Both the position numbers and the translations under genes were made by a program. DNA of 64,000 bases from Hanleya hanleyi (lineage: Eukaryota; Mollusca; Polyplacophora; Lepidopleurida; Hanleyidae), in contig JAVTVY010017302.1 in the NCBI GenBank assembly GCA_036873755.1, positions 1 to 64,000 on the forward strand. The letters run 5' to 3'. Shown piece after piece: positions 34,801-46,800 of this stretch; the stretch's first letter is position 1; every line of letters starts with the position of its first letter. The notes under the pieces were generated by a model, which did not search any database, was not told the DNA's origin, and saw nothing but the letters and a program-made list of their open reading frames with translations.

Positions 34801-37800
34801 TCGCACTGCTTTCGCATATGCGTGCGCGAAAGCATGTACGCAAAAGATAAGTTGAGAAATGAAGTCTTCATCTTTCGTGATTGTATTTATCTTTCGCGAA
34901 AGAAGCCAGTAGTCAATAAAATGTCGTATAAAAGCTTGACATGTGAATACAGAGCCAATTGCGTTAATGTTTACACTCGTTTCGGTTCGGTTATTAAAAT
35001 TTGACCGCAAAAGTTTTAAACCGGAACGAATTATGACCGGAATATAAACGGAGTTTGACCGGAACGAAATAAACCGAAACAAAATGAACGGACGGAGTGA
35101 GCGAAGAGTGGACTGCCCGCTGCTGCAGTTAAACTTTAATCGGCCGTACATGTTTGCCTGTAAATAAAGTTGGATGACTGACAGAATGGCTCACAAACCC
35201 GTATAGTTAAATGTTTATAAAATGTACTGATTGTAATTTGTATACAAAGATAAAGAAATGTCTTTTTCTCTACGCCCCACGTGGTCCAAATGTGCGAACT
35301 TTGACCCTGCAGAGCTATGCCCCTGAAAACAGCCGCACCACGTACCGTAGCCGTGCGGTGCTTTCAAAGTGTGATCACCTACTGTTCACTTCCATAGTGT
35401 GATTACAGATGAATTGATTTTCAAAATACTATAACAACTACATGGCTTGTTGTCCCAAGATTCTGTGATTCTGTTATAGTCGGCGTCTTTTGTTTGTTTG
35501 TGAGACGAATGTATAAATTTTTGTTGTACTCAGAATTAAGAGCCCCCCCCGCAATACATAACAACGGAATAAAAGAACAACATTTCACATGGGGTACATG
35601 CTGATCTAATCACCATTACGAAGTTAGAGTATATTACCAATATAATAATAGTAACACTTTAAATTAAGCCTAGAGCTCAAATTAACAAAAAATGAATCTC
35701 GTTTTGCGAGACATGAGAAAATATAAAATATCACATATCTTGAAATGATATCTTTAGTACTTCCATTTATATCTCCCTCTGCTCTCTCATTGTTATTTAT
35801 TATTTAATTATTTATTTTAATATCTAGCGCTGCAAAAGATCTTAAATGAACGAAGAAATGTACCGTGAAATTTAAATAGAACATTGAGTTGATGGGCCGC
35901 GAAATCCGAATGGGAAGGGGACTACAATTTCAATCAATCAAAAATCGAAATGTAATCGGGTGGGTCTAACAAAAGGAAAAATAGTTTATAAAATACTTAA
36001 TTAATATTATCCTGGATGGTATAAAAAAAGATTCGTTCTCATCGAGGCGTACAAGGTACATTCCAAAGATGTTTTCCGTCCTCAATACAATTGTGTTGCG
36101 GAAACCTGTCGCTTATGTACGGAAGATATCACGGAGAAACAACTTATTAGACCATTCTTCCTAAATATTTACATAATACTAAAAATTTGTCTGGACTAAT
36201 GTGATAACGAGAGGAATGCAAGATAATCTTACCGATAGCACAGAAGAATATATAAGATAAATATTCTGATAAGAAATATTAGATTCAGATTTCAGATTCA
36301 GATTTCTTTATTTGTACATATACGCCCACGTGGGACCGGGTACAACAACAAATTAATAAGTAACTGACCTAAATACATTCAAATAGATAAAGGCTATAAC
36401 TCTCAGTTCTATTACAAAGACTGTTCGAGGGACAGGAGTCTTGCTTGAATGTAATACACGCTTCTTTTCAAAGCAGCAATAAACGAAGCATCCCACGGCA
36501 TGAGCAATATCAGAAGGGGTCATATCGCCCAATCTTATAAACAGTTCATAACAGATCCTATAATTGTGAAACGCAAATAGAAAAATCGACCATAGAGGTC
36601 CATGTCCCCCGCTAGCAGCACCAGTTATGGTGGATTACATCCACCATAACTGGCGCTGCTGCTGCGGGGGCCATGGACCTCTATGGTCGATTTTTTTTTG
36701 TCGATGATATCTCATATCATTGAGAAGAGTATGATTTGAAAATGAAGATATCGCTGATGAGCTTAACATAATCTAATACAGCGGATGGCACCCATATTGG
36801 ATTATGCACATCCATAAAACATAATACATGACTGTCCTCTCACTAAGGTCAAGGGACTCCCCAAGTTTGAAGTAGATCATTTGAATCGTACTCCAGCTAT
36901 TGTCCGGACAAGATCAAACTGCTTAAAATCCAATGAAATCCAGTATGGCCGATGGTGGCCATATTGGATGAAGCATGTCCTTGAAAAACAATCCTAATCC
37001 TCCTCTCAACAATGTCAAGGCACTCCCCAGGTATGAAGTAGATCGGTTGAATCGTTCTCGAGTTATTGTCCAGACAAGATCCAACTGATTATAATCCAAT
37101 ATGGCTGACGGCAGCCATATTAGATTACACACATTGCTGAAAAACAATCCCAACCGTCCTCTCACCAATGTCAAGGCACACCCCAAATTTGAAGTTGATC
37201 GATTAAATCGTTCACGAGTTATTGTCCGGACAAGAAAATCTAAGATCCAACTGCTTATAATCCAATATGGCTGACGGCGGCCATATTGGATTATGCACAT
37301 TGCTGAAAAAAATCCCAACCGTCCTCTCACCGATGTCAAGGCACTCCCCAAGTTTGAAGTAGATCAGTTGAATCGTACTCCAGTTATTGTCCGGACAAGA
37401 TCAAACTGCTTAAAATCCAATGAAATCCAGTATGGCTGATGGTGGCCATATTGGATCAAGCACACGGTCCTTGAAAAACAATTCCAATCCTCCTCTCAAC
37501 AATGTCAAGGCACTCCCCACATATGAAGTAGATCGGTTGAATCGTTCTCGAGTTATTGTCCGGACAAGATCCAACTGCTTATAATCCAATATGGCTGACG
37601 GCGGCCATATTAGATTACGCACATTGCTGAAAAACAATCCCAACCGTCCTCTCACCAATGTCAAGGCACACCCAAAGTTTGAAGTTGATCGGTTAAATCG
37701 TTCACGAGTTATTGTCCGGACAAGAAAATCTAAGATCGAACTGCTTATAATCCAAAATGGCTGACGGCGGCCATATTGGATTACGCACATTGCTGAAAAA

Positions 37801-40800
37801 CAATCCCAACCGTCCTCTCGCCAATGTCAAGACACACCCCAAGTTTGAATTTGATCGGTTGAATCATTCATGATTTATTGTCCGGACAAGAAAATCTTAC
37901 GGAATTACGGACACCGGTGTTTCTAAGTCCCCCCCCTACTAAGTAGCGGGGGACAACAAAGATCTAGCATGAATGGACGAAATTCTTGCATAAAGCATTC
38001 ACTATTTGCATGAGAAAACCGGAATGTGAAATTGAAGACCTGCTGTGACCTTCTCGCGCGGACCTTGGCGAGAGCACTCTTTCGTGCAGACGTCGCGAAA
38101 GATTTCATTCCCTACCCCAATTTAGAGCATATAAAATTATGTTTTTAGATCTAATATAAAGTTGATTGTAATAGAAAGAAGAAATATATATCTCGGTAAA
38201 ATTGAATAACAAAGGGCACTTGATTGAATAATAACAAAAGGATACAAAATATGACACGGTATTATTAAGTAGCAGCCGTAACGCCTAAGATTCAATTAGA
38301 CCGCCACTTCATTGAACAGATATGACACTTACCGGTATCGATTGCACAAGAGGCGGATTGACTTCAAAGACGGAATAATCCGATATCCATGATTAACCAG
38401 TGCTGTCCGTATTCTGCTAGTCGACCAAGAGAATAGGGGTCCCAAAATGTAAGCAATGCTAACCCGCATTCGCCAAGGTATACGGGACAGATGCAGCACA
38501 CTCGCAGACGGCGCCATCTTTAATACATGTAATATCTCTGCCGAAAATCTAGTCGGTCAAACGTAAATCACTCTTGTCCACTCAAAAAACCGTACGCGAA
38601 AGATAAAATCGTTTGCGAAAGAAACATACTTTCGTAACACACGTTCGCGAAAGAAACTTCCATTTGCGAAAACAAAAATTGCTTTCGCTAGATAGCATTG
38701 TCGATGTTTCGCGCACGCTTTCGCGTTCCTTTCGCACATCTTTCGCGAATGGTTCACGAAAGAAGGGGAACTTAATTGCTGGCTGTAGTGTACCCACATA
38801 CCAAATTTGAAAAGAATCCGTTCCGAAAGTTATTGTCCGGAAACGAAATTTTAACTTGACCCCCAGGTGGCGCCACCTATATGTGGATCGGCGTGAAAAA
38901 CAATCCCAAGCGAGATCTTGAGGCGAGGTACCCACATACCAAATTTGAAAAGAATCCGTTCAGTTTTCCAGAAGTTATTGTCCGGAAACGAATCCGGACG
39001 GACGCACGGACGGTACGACGCACAGACGGACGGACCCCAATACTATAGTCCCCCTTTAGCCCTTCGGGCATCGGGGGACAATGAGAGTTACTGTTGGACT
39101 CCTGAAGTATAGCTGGTATGAGAGTGGTAGGAATTCTTTGTTATATATGTTTTGAAGCCTGATTACATGATACCCCCTGTAACCCTGTAATGCATACAGA
39201 TGACATATGGTAGTGGCAAAGTTCAAAGTAGATTTCCAGGCAAGGCCCTATGACCGTATGCCACCTGTAGATGCAACTGCATAAAACGCAATCCCAAGCA
39301 ACATCTCAGTGCATCTGCATACCAAATAACCAATAAGAATCTGGCTAGATGAGCAGTGCTCAAGCTATTGCCCAGAAGCGAATTTCGGATGGATGTCGCA
39401 ATGGACGGACAGAAAATGCGACAACCGGACAAGCAGAATCCAATATACCCCACTACTATATATGAACGGGGGTATATTAAGGTGCATAAAGCATACTGGT
39501 TCTTTGTTCAAATAGCAGGCTAAAATAAAGCATATTTACCAGTTTTATGTCTGTTATCACTAGTAAAAAATATTTCCCCAAATATAGGTAATGGGAGAAA
39601 AAGGAATGAACATCTCAGAGTCTGCCACTGACCAGGCCGGACTCCCCTTCTCAGAAGTGTGCACATTGTTGTAATTGCATTAATTCGAGAAGGGCTGATT
39701 CTCCCATTGTAGGGCTTCAGATTACCCCCTTGATGCGATGTTAAACGTTGTGCCCAAATTAGGATGCCCCAAATTAGAGAGCAAAAAACCCCCAAAAATC
39801 TAAAAAACCCCATGAGATTGATCTAATCAAAACCCCTCGGCTCTCCCCAAGTGATTGAGACCCATGTGTAGTGTGAATTGGGGAAGAGATAGTTCTATGT
39901 GGGATGATCAAGATATACCGGTATAGTTGTTTACATCCAGGCATATAGAACAGAAATAGAAAAATTACATATCTGTAAAGGGGCATAACTTTGTAAAATA
40001 TGGGCCGAGGGGCACCACTTTCGACAGGCGTCTGACTTAGCACTCTGTAAAATAAGAACCAAGACGAATAAGCTGTACCGAACACGGATCTGCAGATATA
40101 ACTTGTACATTCAGCTACAACTAACAAAATCGAAGATTATTACATCCGAAAGGGGCATAACTCCATAAGCCGAGGCGAGTAATCCTTTGTTGGCTTGTAG
40201 AATACAACAATATAAACAAGTTTCCAAAATATAGTGGCTATACGGAACACAGTTCTGCAGATATAGTTGGTTACATTCAGGCATATAGGACAGGAATAGA
40301 AATTAATATATCAGTAAAGGGGCATAACTCTGTAAAGTATGGGCCGAGGGGCGCCACTTTCGATAGTCGTCTGACTAAGTTAGCACTACTGTAAAATAAG
40401 AACCGAGACGAATAAGCTGTACCGAACACGGATCTGCAGATATAACTTGTACATTCAACTACAGATAGCAAAATCGGAGATTATTACATCCGAAAGGGGC
40501 ATAACTCCATAAGCGGAGGCGAGTAATCCTTTGTTGGCTTGTAGAATACAGGAATATGAATAAGTTTCCAAAATATAGTAGCTATATCGAACACAGTTCT
40601 ACAGATATAGTTGGTTACATTCAGGGATAAATACAAATTAATATATCTGTAAAGGGGCATAACTCTGTAAACTATGGGCCAAGGGGCGCCACTTTCGATT
40701 GGCGTCTGACTTAGCACTCGTGAAATAAGAGCCAAGACGAATAAGCTGTACCGAACACGGATCTGCAGATATAACTTGTACATTCAGCTACAACTAACAA

Positions 40801-43800
40801 AATCGAAGATTATTACATCCGAAAGGGGCATAACTCCATAAGCTGAGGCGAGTAATCCTTTGTTGGCTTGTAGAATACAACAATATAAACAAGTTTTCAA
40901 AATATAGTAGCTATACTATAGGCGTCTGACTTAGCACTATATAAAAAAGTGTTGAAAATTTGGTGGTTGTGTCTCAAGCGGTTTTGCCTAAAATGCGGTA
41001 ATGGACGGACGGACGTACATGGCGACAACAATACCCCGAGGCCAAAATGGCCGAGGGGTAAAAAAAAGAATTTATATATTTCTTGCATTGAGAATCAATG
41101 TTCAGTTATGTTGATGAAAATTTCTCATCAATTAAAGTGTCGTACCGGAGTCAAAGCTTACCTGTTTTGCCAAAATCCAGGGACACTGAATATTTTCATT
41201 TGGGCGCATTACTCGGTCTACACAAATTTTGCCGCACCGAGGTTGTGACCAAATTAGTGTAATCTAAAGCTCTGCCCATGCATTATACTATATAGTAACA
41301 ACACCTTTGGCATAAATCACAATGCCCTGAACAACGTAGAACACCTGTATTACCCTAAGTAGTCCAGTAGATCACAACTGGCCATTAGCATGGCTGTCGG
41401 GTTAGCCACATTCATTCCCTTGATAGACTTCCCCGAGTTCCTTGTTCCCTGAAAGAGAAAATCGTAGGCTAAAGAATAAGGTTGATCACAGTTGATTTTG
41501 TACTTTGGCAGCCAACTTTACATGCTTTTACCTGTTTATCTCCCTTTCCTAGATTGTGTGATGGGGATTTCTTTTTAATTAAAAAGTTTTCTTTGCACAG
41601 CAATATCCATCAAATTTGACAAACTTTGACATTGTGATTTTAATCAATTAGATAGAATAAAAAAAATGGATAAATATTACTTATGATTTTTTTCATGAAT
41701 GCTTCAAAATCAGTGTGATTCCCAATGTTTTCTGTGTTATCAAATGGAGCATGAGTCCACATAATATTGTCTGTCCAGAGCTAAAAAAAAAAAGGATGCT
41801 CGAACTGTTTTCTGGCAGATAACCTCATTTCTAGGTATGCCATAAAATGATCATTGCTGCAGATTGAAATTTGAATGAGTGTCCTCTAGGAACGAGAGGA
41901 CTTCACCCGGCCTGTGCAGTTATGCTGCTTCCACATCCGATTGCCATAAGTGAGTTGACATTCTCAGAGATTTTGAGTTTTGTGTGTATCAACAACAACA
42001 TCAAATTCAATCTCACGTTCGGCTATTTCTGTATTGGCAGAATTTAGTCTCTCTCATAGAACGCACAAATCCCCACCCGTGGGGAGCGTATGGCGATCAA
42101 GTAGTGAGCCGGCTACGAAATAGTGCCTTTGGTAATCGAGCGATCCGATCGCATTTTATTATGAAATGAAGTTAATTTTAACCAATCGAACATAATTCAT
42201 TCAAATTAAACAAAACTATTTCTATGTTTTAGTTGAATAATAGCAATCTATCCCCCGAACTCAGTAACTGCTCCCAGAAATCCACTAGGCTAGAGGTCAG
42301 TTTTCGCAGCTAAAGTGAGTTCTGGGGCTAGATTGCATCAAATTTACATGCAACAACAACATACTAGATTACTCCCTGGATGCTAGTACAAAGTACATTC
42401 AATGCATGGCATGTATTGTATTTCAATGAAATTCACTGCACTCACCGCTTCAAAGAGGGCGTATTCTTGTCCTATATTTGCCCCGGATACGACACCGGCC
42501 CCTCCGACCAGGCCCGCCGCTATGTTACCCAGGATATTCCCATACAGATTGGGCATGACCATCACATCAAACTGCTGTGGACGGGACACCATCTGGCAAA
42601 CACAGAATGTGTGTGATAAATGGTATAGATTCTCTTCACTGTGAGTCATACAATGATGAAATGAAAAGTCTCCACCACAGATCCAAGAAACACATAACCA
42701 TGTAGATCAGAATTCAGCTGTGTTAAGTGATTTGTAAATTGAGTGAGTGAGTGAATAGAATTTAACGTCGCTTTCAACAATATTTCAGCTATATCACGAT
42801 GAACCAACTAAGCACCACTCAGCCCAGTTGTGTTCCTGCTACTTCAAAGAAGAAATTTTTGAAGCAGCATGGAACCAGACACCCTCCATCCACCCTATAA
42901 AACACTGAGGACAGCGCACGAGACACAGACAGGACGCTTACATGGTGCAATAAACGAAAAGTGATATTACAGTGCTAGACATCACATTATCAAGTTCCTG
43001 TTGCTTCTCAGCAAAATGCATTGAAGCAACAGGAACCTGAACCCAACCAAACGATTTAAGGATTTTGAAAAGTTTGGACAGTTAGTGCACATCCACAAGC
43101 AAGTAAGTTATTCAAGAGTAAACCTAAACGGAATGCCATACATGTGTTATAGTGGCACCCCCGGGTGTACATATGAAATGTACTCGCTAGACCGCTTTCG
43201 ACAGACAGCCATGTGTGAATTAGCCTTGATCTACCTATATATGGAAAGTAGACTCGTCCTTTCCTGCACTTTAAGCGCCTGCGCACTGTCCGACCATTGC
43301 TGTCAGCATGAAGAAAATACGAGAGATATTGAACTGAGCTTACCGAGAAAAGACGTGGATCAAAGTTTACCGGCTTACTAAACTTTGGTGCGCATTATTT
43401 ATGGGTAAGAATTAACATACTCAAACTTGAAGAGTATTCCGAAATAAGGTTTGGGAAAACTCTTCACATGTTAGCAGACATAGATAAATTGTGATAAGCG
43501 CAAGACATTAAGCATGTTACATACAAGTTGTCCATCAAATACTAACCCACACGCAGACAAGAAATTATTGACTGACAAGATAAAGGGCCATAACTTAACG
43601 TAAAACACCTGACAGTGCACATCGGCAAGGTACTAAGCATATTCCATGTAAGTTTCGAAGTTGTCCGTCAAATATAATAAACAAGATATGGACCGAACAT
43701 GAAATTGTTGATGGATGAAATAAGGGGCTTTAGCTCTATGGTAAATCATCAAAATGCATAAACAGATGATCATACGACCACCAATCTGATTAAAACTCAG

Positions 43801-46800
43801 ACTTAATAACCGCTCCTCTTTCAGACAGGTCGCTAATTAAGATCTGGGACAGTCTGTATCTTAAATCTGTCGTGCATGTCAGACTGGCGACCAATCACAG
43901 TCCCACTTCAACAGGCGAATAGGTGCCTATCTGATTATTTCTGTAGTGAACAAGGCGCAGAAAAATCCAACCCAGGCAGCTGACGAAGTTCTTGCTCTCC
44001 ATGAGCAATCACCGAAGATTATTATTTGCTCGGATAGGCACTTATTCGCCCGTTGAAGTTGGACTGTGATTGGTTGCCAGTCTGACATGCACGACAGATT
44101 TAAGATACAGACTGTCCCAGATATTAATTAGCGACATGTCCGATAGAGGAGCGGTTATTAAGTCTGAGTTTTAATCAGATTGATACGACCACATACATAC
44201 TGATTACAAGACCCTGCAGCCTAATGGGCTAAAAATCTGGTTGCAAATCAACACCGTTTGTTATTCTTTGATGTTGCTGTCACATACGAACAGCCATCGA
44301 AATACTAAATGTCACAAGTATTGACACTGAGACTGGTGATCGGACGTGACGTCATGAAGGGACATCAAAAAGGGCAAGTGATGAGAATTTTCATATTTGA
44401 ATTTAGCTATTAATTAAGCTTGAGAGCACTTTGGAGCACTTTTCATACAGACAAGCTAACAAACCACTGACACTGATCGAGAGTGCACCATGCCTTTACC
44501 TGCATACTACAGTTGTCTATAATCATATCTGAGAAGTCAATCTGAGGGTAAGACTCGGAGACTTTCCTGCACGACTCCAGGAATAAACCATCACCCAGCT
44601 TCCTGTGGAGAACAAACAAGGTACACACATGTGCAATAAAATTATCATACAACACAATTATCAGTCCCAGAGTAAAATGAATACAGCTCTGAGAATATGG
44701 CTCAATAAAAGAGACATACGTTCCAATCCACCTTTCAATCATTATTTTTTCTTCAATATGGGGAAAAGACAATATCAAGGGAGATAACTCTCGGCACCGT
44801 CATAGATGGGCTATTTTCCCAATTTAATCATTCGGTACAGCATAAATGACAATGAAAGCGAGCTGACAATGTATCCAAACAGTATTTTTTTCTCTGGGCT
44901 TTTTCTTCGAACATGTGATGGTGAATCATCTCTCAGTTGGGCATGTTGGGAAAGTCCTATAATTTTCAAAGACTGAATTGGGAGTATTTTTCATAATTTT
45001 ACATTTGGAGTAAGGGTGATTTGTCAATTAATTTTAGGTCCAGTTTTTTACATATGAACTATGATATGTCAGGCCTTTTTATACATCATTTTGTAGCTGA
45101 AATTCTTAGGATATTTTTTCATAGACAGTTTATATATCGATAGCCACATCCATCTTCATCATGACCAGAGGTCATTTGTGATAGTTTATCACTGCCATTT
45201 GAGGGCCTCACACGCACTCATTTCTGTGCCCTCTTTTCAGTATTTGTGCCTTGATGTACAGTACCATAATTATTGTTTGTGTATCCTGCATACATGAACA
45301 TTTATCAAATTATACACATCACCACGCATACATGCCATAGATCTATTACATATTTCTTGTCAGACGGTGGGAAATGTAGCCTTTTTCTTGGTGGGGGGGG
45401 AGGGGGGAGATGCCACAGCCCTCAAATCACAGCACAGTTGTGTATTGCACTCACATAATGTTAGCCTTGTGGACAGCTGTTACCTTCTTTCTACCATGTC
45501 TAACAGCATAATCAAATGCATATCTGGCAATACGACTGGATTTCTCAGCTGTGATGATCTTTAGACTCTCGATAACACCTTCTACATTCTGAGGAAAAAC
45601 AACAGACATCATATATATACCAAGTAGAGCAGGTCTCCTAGCAAATCTCAGTAAACATACCCTATTTCTTCTAATTATTCAGGTGGCAAAACTTAACTTC
45701 AGGCTATTGTGGAGAGAAATTCTGCAAACATTCTACAAATTTCACTAGCTATCTTAGCAGCACTTGGGATAAATAACATATTCATGCCACAGTATTTAGC
45801 CTCAGTTGACATAAAGAAGGATTTTTTCTGCTTCTAAGTCTAAAAATGCTGTTCGAAAAGTTAGAAGAAATAGCATACATGTAATACGCGCAATATAGGA
45901 ATTTGGTAGCAATTTTATATGTTTATATAAGAAATGAATGATGAAGATGTGAATCAAATGAATGGCTGCTAATATTATCTATGAAATAACTATGTGGGCA
46001 TAGTGGATCAACTATATAGAAAATTTCATGATGATAGCAGTTAGGCCTGGATATTTTGGTCGGAAATATTTGGGGTTAGAACTGTATTACATGTAGTGTG
46101 TTGTAAGCAAAACATCACAGAACCCCCCAAAACTGTCCGTCAATGATTGCATAGAACATGTAAAATGATGAAATACATGTACAGTGTAACCTCACTATAA
46201 CAATGTTATTGGGGGACCAATTTTAAACCAAGTTATATATCTTTTTTCAGCCTTATAAAAGAGATGATATCATATGCATTTATTAATTTGAGGGATACAA
46301 TAGCACCCGCCTTATATCAGAATCAGTACTATAGTGAGGCGCCTTACACTGAGCCTAGACTGTATTCATAAGATGAAGTTTTCAGACCTGCATTATGGAG
46401 GATGGAAATCCCCAGGCTTGTGATAGTAATGATATATTTTTGAACACAAACTAAGTCCGACTGGCATGTCAGGGGATGACTTATTGGCCATGTTGACTAT
46501 ATCCAATGGGTTTTCCTCGAAATAAATTCCGAATAATATAGATTAACTGTCACGTGATCAGCTAGAATAACTTACTTCTGGCATAAATATCTGAGCAGGG
46601 CATTTTGATTTTGGCCTATGCTTCATCATGGAGGAATAATTATAACTAGTTATAACCGGCATATCTCCACCTTAACAGTTGTCAAAATTAAGAATAATCT
46701 CTCTAATAATTCAAACACTTCTAAATTTAAAACATAGACTGATGGATATTTTCTTTTGCCCAATTGTGAACAGTTCTGCACAGTCAGAGCCGAATAATGA

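Larger units (their letters stand above)
34726..38790. mobile_element. CACTA-like non-autonomous element (4.1 kb)
   Basis: The right end read inwards is CACTACAGCCAGCAATTAAG; the left end is CAGTACGACCAACAATTAAG. Both are followed inside by dense TTCGCGAA/CTTTCGC words, like the subterminal repeats of CACTA/EnSpm elements. Flanking E4 sequence shows that TA was duplicated (GAGG-TA and TA-CCCAC, against GAGGTACCCAC in intact monomers). No transposase frame is present. It carries array copy E3 and a fragment with repeated CAGATTTCAGATT near 36285. Confidence 0.78.

Noticed and set aside
33385..37790. Minus-strand frames with repeated [22 protein letters not shown] phrases
   Set aside because: These come from the E2 and E3 array monomers. 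They have no start context, splice support or domain.
27327..41060. CRISPR-like arrays
   Set aside because: The repeats are contiguous 120-340 bp monomers without unique spacers, in a eukaryotic genome.
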